A stretch of 64,000 bases of DNA from Myxococcales bacterium UBA1238. Lineage in GTDB: Bacteria; Myxococcota_A; Bradymonadia; UBA7976; UBA1532. Positions 19,872 through 28,149 of the stretch are shown here, piece by piece (position 1 is the first letter of the stretch; every line of letters starts with the position of its first letter). The notes below the pieces were generated by a model, which was given only the letters and a program-made list of their open reading frames with translations, was not told where the DNA came from and made no database searches. Made by a program: the position numbers and the translations under genes. The stretch lies in the NCBI GenBank assembly GCA_002309015.1, contig DBWM01000038.1, positions 95,059 to 159,058 of the forward strand. Direction: 5' to 3'.

Positions 19872-22427
19872 TTACTTGCCGAGCTTCTTCAATTCCTCAT
19901 CGATGAGCTTCTTGAAGTTTTCGATGGGTTGCGCGCCCTTGATCTTGCGGCCGTTGATGAAGAACGCGGGGGTGCCGGTGGCGCCGAGATCGCTGGCGGT
20001 CGCTTTGTCTGCATTGATTTGAGCCTTGATGGCTTCGCTCTCAAAGTCTGCCTTGAACTTTTCGACGTTAAGGCCGAGCTCCTGAGCGTATTTATCAAGA
20101 TCGTCTTTGGTGAGCGCCTTCTGATTGTTGAACAGCATGTCGTGCATTTCCCAGAACTTGCCCTGTTCCTTGGCGGCGAGAGCGGCCTGGGAGGCGAGGG
20201 GAGCATCCTTGTGGAAAGGCAGCGGGTTATGCTTGAAGACGATGCGGATCTTGTCGCCGTAATCCTGCTCGAGCTGCTTGATCGTAGGCACGACGCGGTT
20301 GCAGAAGGGGCATTGGAAGTCGGAGAATTCGACGATGGTGATGGGCGCCTTCGGGGAACCCCACATCGCGTCCTTATTCTCGTCGATCTTTACGGTGTAG
20401 ACCTTGTTGGGATCTTCAGCGGGACGACCAGCCGGAGCGGCCTTCTTTTCGGCGCCGTTCTTGATGATTTCGCTGTAAACGTTTTCGGCCTTGGTGCCCT
20501 TGGCGACCATCGCCTTGGCGGCAGCGAGCTGCTCATCGATCAGCTTGGTGAAGTTCTCGACGGGTTGGGCACCGACGATGTTGCGGCCGTTGATGTAGAA
20601 GTTGGGCGTACCGCTGGCACCGATCTGGGCAGCGAGATCCTGGTCGGCCTTGATTTGCGCCTTGACCTTGTCGCTGTCCATGTCGGCTTCGAACTTCGCC
20701 TTGTCGAGGCCAATTTCGGCGGCGTAAGCGAGCAGGTTTTCACGACCAAGCGCCTTCTGGTTGGCGAACAGTTTGTCGTGCATTTCCCAGAACTTACCCT
20801 GCATACCGGCGGCGAGAGCGGCCTGGGCGGCGAGGGGCGCGTCCTTGTGGAAGGGCAGCGGGTTCTGCTTGAAGATGACGCGGACGTCGTTGGGGTACTT
20901 CTCGGCGATTTGCTTCAAAGTGGGGACGACGCGGTTGCAGAAGGGGCATTGGAAGTCGGAGAACTCGACGATGGTGACCAATGCGTTGGCCGGGCCCCTG
21001 GCGTTCTTGGCTTCGTCGTCAGAGACAGGAACCTTGTAAGTGGTCTTGTCTTCAGCAGGCTCTGGACGCTGAGGCGCCGCCGCTTTGGTGAGGCCCTTTT
21101 CGGTCAGCTTGGCGTACACGTCCTTGCGGGCGGTGCCGTTCTTGATCAGATCTTCGGCCTTCTTCACTTCTTCGTCGATCAGCGCCTTGAAGTTTTCAAA
21201 GGGCTGAGCGCCGACGAGCTGACGGCCGTTGATGAAGAAGTTGGGCGTACCGTTGGCACCAAACTGAGAGGCGACCGCCTGATCGGCCTTGATTTGCTCC
21301 TTGACCTTGTCGCTGTCCATGTCGGATTCGAACTTCGCCTTGTCGAGGCCCAGTTCTTCGGCGTAAGCGAGCAGGTTTTCGCGAGAGAGCGCCTTCTGGT
21401 TGGCGAACAGTTTGTCGTGCATTTCCCAGAACTTACCCTGCATACCGGCGGCGAGAGCGGCCTGGGAGGCGAGGGGGGCGTCCTTGTGGAAGGGCAGCGG
21501 GTTGTTGCGGAAATGGACCTGAACCTTGTCGCCGTAGGTGTCCATCACCTGCTTGACGGTGGGCAAAACGCGGGCGCAGAAGGGGCATTGGAATTCAGAG
21601 AATTCGACGATGGTGACGAGCGGTTCGCTGCCACCCTTGATCGCCACAGATGTCGGATCCAAAGGCATCTTGTAGACGGTCTTGCTCGCATCCTGCTTGG
21701 GCGTGGGGGCCTTCTTTTCTTTGTAGTTGGCCTTGACGCGGAGCTTGTAGACTTCGTTCGCAGCGGTGCCCTTGGCGGTCAGCTTCTGAACTTCGGCGAG
21801 CTCTTCGTCGATGACCTTCTGGAAGTTTTCGAAAGGCTGGGCGCCGGAAACTTCTTTGCCGTTCACCAGGCTGTTGGGGGTGCCCCTGATGCCGAGCTTG
21901 TTGGCCAAATCCATATCGGCCTTGACTTGCGCCTTGACCGCGTCGCTGTTCATGTCGGCTTCAAATTTGGCAACATCGAGGCCGATTTCTGCAGCATATT
22001 TCTTGAGATCTTCGACAGAAAGCGCCTTCTGGTTTGCAAACATCTTGTCGTGCATTTCCCAGAATTTGCCCTGGTTGGCTGCAGCGATAGAGGCCTGAGC
22101 GGCGGGCATGGCGTTCTTGTGGAAGGGCAGAGGGTTCTGCTTGAAGACGACGCGGACTTTGCCGGCATATTTTTCTTCAATCTGCTTCAGCGTGGGGACA
22201 ACGCGGGAGCAGAAGGGGCATTCGAAGTCAGAGAATTCGACGATGGTGACCGGAGCGGTCGCTGCGCCCTTAGTAGTTTTCAGGCTGTTTGCGACGGGAA
22301 CGAGGTCGCTGTCGTTCTTAGCGGAAGCAGCGGTCTGAGCGTTGTTACCCGAGTTTTGATTGCAAGCAGAAACAGAAATGGCCAGGGCGACGACAAGCCC
22401 AAGTCCTAAACGACCAAACTTTTTCAT
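19872..22427 (-). CDS. Lipoprotein with four tandem DsbA-like thioredoxin domains
   Basis: The 851-residue protein starts with a lipoprotein signal (lipobox SVSAC, Cys22). Four DsbA/thioredoxin-fold domains of about 212 residues each follow. The active-site motif is CPFC each time, at residues 70-73, 281-284, 494-497 and 706-709. The cis-Pro motif GTP occurs at about 182-184, 392-394, 606-608 and 818-820. Each domain shares VTIVEFSxFxCPFC, NPLPFHK, QGKFWEMHD and GAQPxENF, so they are clearly copies of one another, and domains 2 and 3 are very close. Single-domain DsbA-like proteins are common; four in a row is not. All four look redox-competent. It probably acts in the periplasm, anchored to a membrane, in thiol oxidation or isomerisation. 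It is monocistronic with its own promoter candidate and terminator. Confidence 0.92.
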   Translation of the reverse strand: MKKFGRLGLGLVVALAISVSACNQNSGNNAQTAASAKNDSDLVPVANSLKTTKGAATAPVTIVEFSDFECPFCSRVVPTLKQIEEKYAGKVRVVFKQNPLPFHKNAMPAAQASIAAANQGKFWEMHDKMFANQKALSVEDLKKYAAEIGLDVAKFEADMNSDAVKAQVKADMDLANKLGIRGTPNSLVNGKEVSGAQPFENFQKVIDEELAEVQKLTAKGTAANEVYKLRVKANYKEKKAPTPKQDASKTVYKMPLDPTSVAIKGGSEPLVTIVEFSEFQCPFCARVLPTVKQVMDTYGDKVQVHFRNNPLPFHKDAPLASQAALAAGMQGKFWEMHDKLFANQKALSRENLLAYAEELGLDKAKFESDMDSDKVKEQIKADQAVASQFGANGTPNFFINGRQLVGAQPFENFKALIDEEVKKAEDLIKNGTARKDVYAKLTEKGLTKAAAPQRPEPAEDKTTYKVPVSDDEAKNARGPANALVTIVEFSDFQCPFCNRVVPTLKQIAEKYPNDVRVIFKQNPLPFHKDAPLAAQAALAAGMQGKFWEMHDKLFANQKALGRENLLAYAAEIGLDKAKFEADMDSDKVKAQIKADQDLAAQIGASGTPNFYINGRNIVGAQPVENFTKLIDEQLAAAKAMVAKGTKAENVYSEIIKNGAEKKAAPAGRPAEDPNKVYTVKIDENKDAMWGSPKAPITIVEFSDFQCPFCNRVVPTIKQLEQDYGDKIRIVFKHNPLPFHKDAPLASQAALAAKEQGKFWEMHDMLFNNQKALTKDDLDKYAQELGLNVEKFKADFESEAIKAQINADKATASDLGATGTPAFFINGRKIKGAQPIENFKKLIDEELKKLGK

Positions 22428-22441
22428 AGGTTCCTTCCTAT

Positions 22442-22456
22442 CCTCGCTCTGCGAGG
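22442..22456. promoter_or_regulatory. Hairpin in the leader of the four-DsbA gene
   Basis: CCTCGC-TCT-GCGAGG is a perfect 6-bp stem with a 3-base loop. It lies in the predicted 5' untranslated leader, immediately upstream of the ribosome-binding region AGGAAGG. It could affect translation or mRNA stability. Function not shown. Confidence 0.4.
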
Positions 22457-22469
22457 TGACATGTAAAAG

Positions 22470-22497
22470 TTAATAAAATCGATAAGTTACACTTCAA
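22470..22497 (-). promoter_or_regulatory. Promoter candidate for the four-DsbA gene
   Basis: On the minus strand TTGAAG (22492-22497) and TATTAA (22470-22475) are separated by 16 bases, in an AT-rich patch 43-70 bases upstream of the start codon. It overlaps the 3' end of the upstream gene. Confidence 0.4.
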
Positions 22498-22981
22498 AAA
22501 GCTCATTTCGGGGCGGCGGAAGAAGAGGTGGATCAGCGCGCTGCAATTTTGAGAGCGCTGATGAACAGGATTCAGGTCCCGGCAAACTGCCGTTTCCTGG
22601 AAGTGGCTCCGCCGAAGGCAAAGTGAGCAATGCATTGAACGTACCGATTTGATTGGAGAAAAACGCTCTATGCTGCATCATCTCAGGATCGCGATCGAGG
22701 CAGTAAACATTTTTGACCACGATGACCATTCCACCATCGGGCAAAAGATCGCAGCTCACGGATACGCCGCATTCGTCGGTGGGGGGATCGGGATCTTCCG
22801 ATTCTGCGCGCTCGTTTTCGTCCCAGGGACAGAGCGCATCAGAAAGATCGAGAGAGATAAAAATATCTGTAGATTCAATGGGTTGAGCTGCTTTCGATTC
22901 CGAAAATGCGCTCACACAAAGCAGCAGCGCACTCAAAAAAATGAGTGAAAAATGCTGCAAAATGTGGGGTAAAACAGCCAA
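22487..22981 (-). CDS. Secreted hypothetical protein
   Basis: The 164-residue product begins with a hydrophobic export signal (LIFLSALLLCVSAFSESKAA, cleavage after about residue 32). The mature part is acidic with five Cys and ends in a Pro/Leu-rich tail (PPLLPPPRNELFEV). I recognise no family. The start is uncertain: TTG at 22981 is the longest, and internal starts would shorten the signal peptide. It lies downstream of the sigma-factor gene on the same strand after a 131-bp gap, so linkage is not clear. Overlapping short plus-strand frames lack such features. Confidence 0.55.
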   Translation of the reverse strand: MAVLPHILQHFSLIFLSALLLCVSAFSESKAAQPIESTDIFISLDLSDALCPWDENERAESEDPDPPTDECGVSVSCDLLPDGGMVIVVKNVYCLDRDPEMMQHRAFFSNQIGTFNALLTLPSAEPLPGNGSLPGPESCSSALSKLQRADPPLLPPPRNELFEV

Positions 22982-23112
22982 CCTTTATCAATCCACCTCA
23001 AAAAAAGAAGCGGTTTCCTACCACTCCGGCACAAAAGAGTCAACGGGCACAGGGGCGAATGAACAGCGCAAGTGTATTTTTGAAGGACGTCAGGGGCCGG
23101 ATGGACGGGTGA

Positions 23113-23733
23113 TTATGAACTGTTTTCAAGATTTTTACGTAACTCGTTAATAATACTCGAAAATCTTCGACCTATAGTGGATCTGTGGATGCCCATCCGC
23201 TTGGCGTAAGCAGCCGCGTTGTCTCCCTGATTGTTCAAATCGAGGCAGGCTGTGATGAGCTCCAGCTGGTCGGGCTTCAGGCGGGAGAGGGCCGCTTTGA
23301 GCCGCTCGATATCCACGCGATCACAAAGTTGAGTCTCGGGATCTTCGTCGGCTAACTGGTCGATCATCAAAGCATTTGTTAAAGCTACAATGCTGCGTGT
23401 GACCACTTCTGCATCGGGCAATCGGTCGTTTGAGGGGCGATCGAGCACCATTTCTGCAATCTGTGCATCTCTCAGCGCCCGATATTGTGCCCGCCGCAAG
23501 GGGAGCGTTTCGCCCAGGTGATCGATGATGTAACCGCGCACCGATTTTCGGGCATAAAGTTCAAAATTGACGTGTCTGGCGCGGTCAAATCGTTGTTGCG
23601 CTTTATAAACAGCAACCCACCCATTCTGGATGAGATCTTCAAGCTCAACATGCCCGGGCGGAAGCAGTCGATACACTCGCCTGGCTTCTTGAATGACCAG
23701 CTTGGTGAGTCCGGGATCGGTAGGATGTTGCAT
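23113..23733 (-). CDS. Sigma-70 family RNA polymerase sigma factor (alternative)
   Basis: The 206-residue product has a region-2-like segment, LVIQEARRVYRLLPPGHVELEDLIQNGWVAVYKAQQRFD, with the polymerase-binding DLIQNGW motif, then RKSVRGYIIDHLGE. A C-terminal region-4-like helix-turn-helix follows (AAYAKRMGIHRSTIGRRFSSI). The layout resembles FliA/SigB-type alternative sigma factors, but the middle region is short and diverged. It is the last gene of a tight minus-strand run: the triplet-repeat protein is 18 bp upstream and the PEGA kinase precedes that by 8 bp. The operon suggests that kinase and repeat protein control this factor. That is inference. Confidence 0.8.
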   Translation of the reverse strand: MQHPTDPGLTKLVIQEARRVYRLLPPGHVELEDLIQNGWVAVYKAQQRFDRARHVNFELYARKSVRGYIIDHLGETLPLRRAQYRALRDAQIAEMVLDRPSNDRLPDAEVVTRSIVALTNALMIDQLADEDPETQLCDRVDIERLKAALSRLKPDQLELITACLDLNNQGDNAAAYAKRMGIHRSTIGRRFSSIINELRKNLENSS

Positions 23734-23751
23734 GTGCAGTGTGATGCAATG

Positions 23752-24201
23752 TCAATCGAGGCTGATGCCGAGCAAACGCTCAATTCTGGGACGTAACTCT
23801 GTGGAATCTTTAATGATTTTTGAAATACGCAGGGACAGATCCTGACGGCGCTTTTCAGAAAGCGCGGGGTAATAGTTCTGAATCACATCCTGGACTGCTG
23901 CCTGAATGGCTTCGTTCGGTGTCGCGAATTCACCCTGTTGCCATCTCTGGGCTGCGCGCCGATAAAACAGCTCGCTTCCGATCGCTTCCTGAACCGCCTG
24001 AACCTGCGAGACTTTTTGCACGGGCTCCACCGGCTGAACGGCCTGAGCTTTTTGTACGGGCGAGACGGCTTCAACCTGCGAGATTGCCTGGATGGAGGAG
24101 ACACGTCGAACGGCGTCGATCGGTGCGACCTCGCTTACGGACTCGACGGGAGCTGCAGGCTGCACCGGCCCAAAGTCATCATCGGAGCGTTTTTTGGCCA
24201 T
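23752..24201 (-). CDS. Hypothetical protein with a 21-fold three-residue hydrophobic repeat
   Basis: From residue 13 to residue 73 of 149, every third residue is Val, Ile or Ala without a break (V13, A16, V19, V22, V25, I28, V31 ... V70, A73). The two positions between are mostly Pro, Gln, Glu, Ser, Lys or Ala, for example AVQPVEPVQKVSQV. Such a period of three suits a polyproline-II-like or extended solenoid structure rather than an alpha helix. The C-terminal half (75-149) is an ordinary helical domain (ELFYRRAAQRWQQGEF...LRPRIERLLGI). No signal peptide. It lies between a PEGA Ser/Thr kinase (8 bp) and a sigma factor (18 bp). It may be an adaptor or anti-sigma-type partner. I know no family. 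Confidence 0.8.
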   Translation of the reverse strand: MAKKRSDDDFGPVQPAAPVESVSEVAPIDAVRRVSSIQAISQVEAVSPVQKAQAVQPVEPVQKVSQVQAVQEAIGSELFYRRAAQRWQQGEFATPNEAIQAAVQDVIQNYYPALSEKRRQDLSLRISKIIKDSTELRPRIERLLGISLD

Positions 24202-24209
24202 AACTGTGT

Positions 24210-26594
24210 TCAGCGCTTGATCGTTTTGGTGAGATCGAGCTTCTTCTTATTCCGTTGATCGTCACCTGGATGGATAAGAATCCTAAATTCATCGTATAAT
24301 AGCTGCTCTTCATTTCTGACAACAATACTATGCCACCCTGTGGGTAACTCATATTTAAAGAGTGGGGTCTCTTTCACCTTTTGTTTATCGATATAAGCCA
24401 TGCCCGGAGGATTCGTCTTCAGCGAAAAGAGCCCCATCTCCTGGTTTTCACTCACGTTTTTCGGTTGGGAGGCCGAATTCGTCGTTGATTTCGAGGCGGT
24501 TCTGGTCGACCCCGCCGGTTTAGACGTCGTTCTGGAGGCCGTTTTACCGGTTTGCTGAGACTGCTGAGCAGCCTGGGCTGCGGTGTTTGAGGCTTGAGCC
24601 GTTCCTTTGGAGGGTAAAGCGATCTCAAGATCGATTTTGCGGTCGGTGGTTTGGGGTATCTCACGCGTAACCGTCTGGTAACCAGGCGCGGATGCGACGA
24701 TTTTTGCTTGTCCGTCGTTTTTCAGACTGGGCAGCTTCATCCCCATTTCACCTTTGGCAATTTTTGGCAAAACCTGCTGGCGTTCGTCCTGAATCAGTTT
24801 TAACTCCGCATGAGCGGGGTCGGGAAGAATGTTGACTTCGATAAATTCGGGAAGCATGCGAACGACATCGAATGGCTGCTGACCGGGCTGCTGTAAGTTG
24901 AGCGAACCCGACCATTCTATGTAATTCGCTTTTTTGAGCTTCAGCAGATGCTCGCCCAAAGCAAGGTCGCTGATGTCGATGGGGGTCGAGCCGCGTTCCT
25001 GTCCATCAATCAAAATGGTCGCGCCTTCGGGATCGCTGTTCACATGAACGCTGGCGGTCATCGCTTTGGGCTCCAATCGAATCTCGTGGGGCCGGATCTC
25101 TCCGTAAGTCAGTTCCAGGTTTGCTTCGTAATCCAGATACCCTTCAGCCTTTGCCGTGATTAAATGTTTTCCAGCTTCTAACTGCTCAATTAATAAAGGA
25201 TTTTCACCCTTTGGCTGAGGCTGGCCGTCGATGTAAACGATCGCTTGTTCTGGTGTAACGCTGATCCGCAATCCGCTTGCAAGGGGATTGGTGAAAAGCA
25301 AATACATGGCAAAACAAAACATCGCTGTGACAATCGTAATCGACAGAAGAATGAGTCCGCGATGGCTGTTGGGTTCTTCGGGTTCCTCATACTGGGAGAG
25401 AACGTTTGGAGTGTCTTGATGCGAATTGGCATCGGGCAATGGCTGCGGAGGAGGTGCAGTGGGCGCTTCGGCTTCTTTCTGCTTACGTTTCCAGATAGCG
25501 GTCGAAAGCTCGTCATCATCCCAGTTTAATTCAGGATTTTGAACGTGAAAATCCTGTGTCTCCGCGTTGGCCGTGCCGTCATCTTCGGCATCGTGAGCGC
25601 GCCTCGCTTCGGGGATATGCAGCTTCGCGTATTCTTTGAATTCCGCGTTTTTGCGCTGTTCTGCGAGGAACTCTTTTTCAAAGGTTTGGCGAATGTAGCT
25701 TCCAAGCTCTTTCCGGCCATAAAAATTGCCGGTTTGATATAAAAATCGTTGCAGCGCCTCCCCAAATTCGGACGCATGCTGATAGCGATCCTCGGGATTG
25801 CGCTCCAGGCCTTTCATCAGAATGCGTTCGAGTTCAGGCGGAATATCGCGATTGAGGGTGCTCGGGCGGCGAATATCGACGTTGCGCACCTTCTCGAGGG
25901 TCGAAAAATCGCTTTCGCCCTGAAAGCAGCGTTCCAATGTGAGGAGCTCATAAAAAACCACAGCGAGCGAAAACAAATCGGAACGGCGATCGATGGGTCG
26001 ACCGCGCACCTGTTCCGGGCTCATGTAGCCAAATTTACCTTTTAAAATGCCCGCTTGCGTCTTTGCTTCTTTACCTGTGGCTTTCGCAATACCGAAATCG
26101 ATCAGCTTGGTTTCGCCGTCATAACTCAAAATGATGTTTTGAGGGGAAATGTCGCGGTGGACCAGGTTGAGCGGCTGGTGATTTTCGTTGTGTTTGTTGT
26201 GTGCATATTCGAGCGCCTCGCACACTTCTTTAATAATGTGACAGCACATGGGAATGCTGAGAAATTCATGGCGCTTGCGCGCTCTGTCCCAGACCACTCT
26301 CAGGTCTTTGCCCTGGACATATTCCATGGCAATGAACAGGGAGCCGTCCGTATTGCCCAGTTCGTAAATTTGGCTGATGTTGGCGTGGTTGAGCTGTACC
26401 GCGATGTTTGCTTCGTCGATAAACATCGTGGTGAACTCTTTATCTTCAGCGATGTCGGGCAATACGCGCTTTAAAGCGACGCGGCGTTCAAAGCCTTCAA
26501 CTCCGTAGGTGACGGCCTTAAAGACTTCGGCCATACCGCCAACAGCGATGCGCTCGACGAGGTAATATTTGCCAAATTTAACGGGCTCGCGCAC
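24210..26594 (-). CDS. Transmembrane Ser/Thr protein kinase with PEGA domains
   Basis: A Hanks-type kinase domain occupies roughly the first 270 residues: GKYYLVERIAVGGMAEVFKA (Gly loop), VALKRVLP (Lys), NLVHRDISPQNI (catalytic loop), LIDFGIAK (DFG) and GYMSPEQ. An acidic linker and one membrane segment (ILLSITIVTAMFCFAMYLLF) follow. The extracytoplasmic part has at least two PEGA-type beta modules (ISVTPEQAIVYIDGQ..., VNSDPEGATILIDGQ...), a Ser/Thr/Ala/Gln-rich stretch and a last PEGA-like unit (LKTNPPGMAYIDKQ). I chose the GTG at 26594 because AGGA lies 8 bases upstream; a GTG 13 codons earlier is possible. It heads the kinase/triplet-repeat/sigma operon. On the minus strand two TTGACT elements stand about 50-80 bases upstream. 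Confidence 0.92.
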   Translation of the reverse strand: MREPVKFGKYYLVERIAVGGMAEVFKAVTYGVEGFERRVALKRVLPDIAEDKEFTTMFIDEANIAVQLNHANISQIYELGNTDGSLFIAMEYVQGKDLRVVWDRARKRHEFLSIPMCCHIIKEVCEALEYAHNKHNENHQPLNLVHRDISPQNIILSYDGETKLIDFGIAKATGKEAKTQAGILKGKFGYMSPEQVRGRPIDRRSDLFSLAVVFYELLTLERCFQGESDFSTLEKVRNVDIRRPSTLNRDIPPELERILMKGLERNPEDRYQHASEFGEALQRFLYQTGNFYGRKELGSYIRQTFEKEFLAEQRKNAEFKEYAKLHIPEARRAHDAEDDGTANAETQDFHVQNPELNWDDDELSTAIWKRKQKEAEAPTAPPPQPLPDANSHQDTPNVLSQYEEPEEPNSHRGLILLSITIVTAMFCFAMYLLFTNPLASGLRISVTPEQAIVYIDGQPQPKGENPLLIEQLEAGKHLITAKAEGYLDYEANLELTYGEIRPHEIRLEPKAMTASVHVNSDPEGATILIDGQERGSTPIDISDLALGEHLLKLKKANYIEWSGSLNLQQPGQQPFDVVRMLPEFIEVNILPDPAHAELKLIQDERQQVLPKIAKGEMGMKLPSLKNDGQAKIVASAPGYQTVTREIPQTTDRKIDLEIALPSKGTAQASNTAAQAAQQSQQTGKTASRTTSKPAGSTRTASKSTTNSASQPKNVSENQEMGLFSLKTNPPGMAYIDKQKVKETPLFKYELPTGWHSIVVRNEEQLLYDEFRILIHPGDDQRNKKKLDLTKTIKR

Positions 26595-26691
26595 TCGAAT
26601 ATCCTCGCACGGGCAGTGCGATCGGGGTCGCACTGCTGTTCAAAATGTACATAAACTAAGTCAATATAGCGCGGGAGTCAATGAAGGTGCC

Positions 26692-28149
26692 TTACTGGAC
26701 CAGCGCCTGAGCGGGTTCTTGCCGGGCTGCGGCGTTTGCGGGGAAGAAGGCGCCGAGCAGGCAAAACAGGATGGCCATGCCGAGCGCAGCCATCCAGACC
26801 CAGGCAGGAAATGCGAAGAAAGTATCCGGTTTATAAGGGAATTCCGGCAAATGGGTGGCGACGTAATCGACGAGTTTGGAGGCTCCGAATCCGACGCCCG
26901 TACCCAACACGCCGCCGAAGAGCCCGATGACCGAAGCTTCGCCCAAAATGATCGAGCGAACGTCGTGACGACTGGCGCCCAATGCGCGCAATACCCCGAT
27001 TTCTCTACGCCTTTGGTAGATGATCATGAAGAAGAGCTGGCTGATGTTGATGGCCGCGATGGCGACGATCACGAAGCTGACCAGTGCGAAGACGCTCTCG
27101 ACGGTTTTGATGATGTTGGCGGCTTTTTCGGCGTTTTCGGTGCTGTCGGCCAGGTCGAAGCCCATGTCGCGCACGGCCTGCACGATTTGAGGCACACTGG
27201 TCTGATCTTTTACCTTTAAGATGAGGCTGTGGTAGAGCTCGGAGGATTCGCTGCCGGAATAGATGCCGTTTAAACGCTTGACGTAGCCGATGGGCATGGT
27301 GACGCCGATAGTGATCGCTTTGTCGGAGAAGCCCACGAGGCGGATGCGGCGGGTGAGCGGTTTGCCGGTGGAGCGACCCAAAAACGATTTGCCGAACGTG
27401 ATGTTGAGCTGGAAGCCCATGATCGCGCGCTCGGTGAGTTTGGGCATCTTGGTGCCCTTGGCGTTCTTGAGCGCGGTGGCCAGGCTGCCGTTGTAGATTT
27501 CAAGCAAATGGTGCGAAACGAGCACGGGGATCGGGTATTCGCAGGCGGAGGTGTCTTCGGCGCAGTAGCTCAGTCCCGGGCAGTCGGTGAGGCGCGTTTT
27601 TTCGGAATATTCGCAAGGCATTTTTTGGCATACGCCGTTTTGGCAGGTGCGACCGTCCACGCAATCCGCATCTGCTTTGCAGGTTGCTTCCTGATCAAAG
27701 TCCTTAAAATCATTAATGTTTTGGATTTCATCGGAGACCAGGCTGGGCTCAATGCCGTCCGCGATCAGCTCGGTTGCGATGTCTTTTCCAAAGATTTGTT
27801 CGCCGCCATGCCCGCGAGTGGGGAATGTGAACTTCATCTTGGGGTAAACATCTTTGACGCCGGGCACCTTTTTAAATTCCTGCACGATGTTGTCGTCCAG
27901 CTGCCGGCTGCCGAGTCCCAAAAAGGATTCGTCGTGCGTCAGGCCCGTGTCGAATTTCTTTTGAACCACCTCGACCTGGTCGACCAAAAAGATGCGTCCC
28001 AGGACCACGTTTTTGATGCCCTCGCCGAGTCCCAAAAAGAAAACAAATGTAGAAATACCGACGATGATGCCGATGGAGCTCATCACCAGATTTTTTTTCG
28101 AGCGGCGAACGTTCTGCCCAACCATTCGAATCAGTGACGCGATCTTCAT
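26692..28149 (-). CDS. MacB/FtsX-type ABC transporter permease with Cys-rich insert
   Basis: The 485-residue product has the MacB layout: one N-terminal membrane segment (VMSSIGIIVGISTFVFFLGLG), a large periplasmic domain, then three C-terminal membrane segments with YQRRREIGVLRALGASRHDVRSIILGEA, the FtsX motif. Such permeases act mechanically on periplasmic partners and lipoproteins. The oddity is an insert at residues 157-203 with eight Cys (CKADADCVDGRTC...), resembling small disulfide-rich eukaryote-like modules and the Cys-rich spacers of the VWA protein of this window. Four disulfides are possible. Start ATG overlaps the ATPase stop by 4 bp. Confidence 0.9.
   Translation of the reverse strand: MKIASLIRMVGQNVRRSKKNLVMSSIGIIVGISTFVFFLGLGEGIKNVVLGRIFLVDQVEVVQKKFDTGLTHDESFLGLGSRQLDDNIVQEFKKVPGVKDVYPKMKFTFPTRGHGGEQIFGKDIATELIADGIEPSLVSDEIQNINDFKDFDQEATCKADADCVDGRTCQNGVCQKMPCEYSEKTRLTDCPGLSYCAEDTSACEYPIPVLVSHHLLEIYNGSLATALKNAKGTKMPKLTERAIMGFQLNITFGKSFLGRSTGKPLTRRIRLVGFSDKAITIGVTMPIGYVKRLNGIYSGSESSELYHSLILKVKDQTSVPQIVQAVRDMGFDLADSTENAEKAANIIKTVESVFALVSFVIVAIAAINISQLFFMIIYQRRREIGVLRALGASRHDVRSIILGEASVIGLFGGVLGTGVGFGASKLVDYVATHLPEFPYKPDTFFAFPAWVWMAALGMAILFCLLGAFFPANAAARQEPAQALVQ

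Noticed and set aside
19929..22409. 826-codon open frame antisense to the four-DsbA gene
   Set aside because: It mirrors the repeated domains of the true gene; its translation is Leu/Val/Asp-rich with no start signal or motif. It arises from strong codon bias in repeated sequence.
22649..23150. Short plus-strand frames opposite and beyond the secreted hypothetical gene
   Set aside because: No signal peptide, motif or ribosome-binding site; the minus-strand frame has a good export signal.
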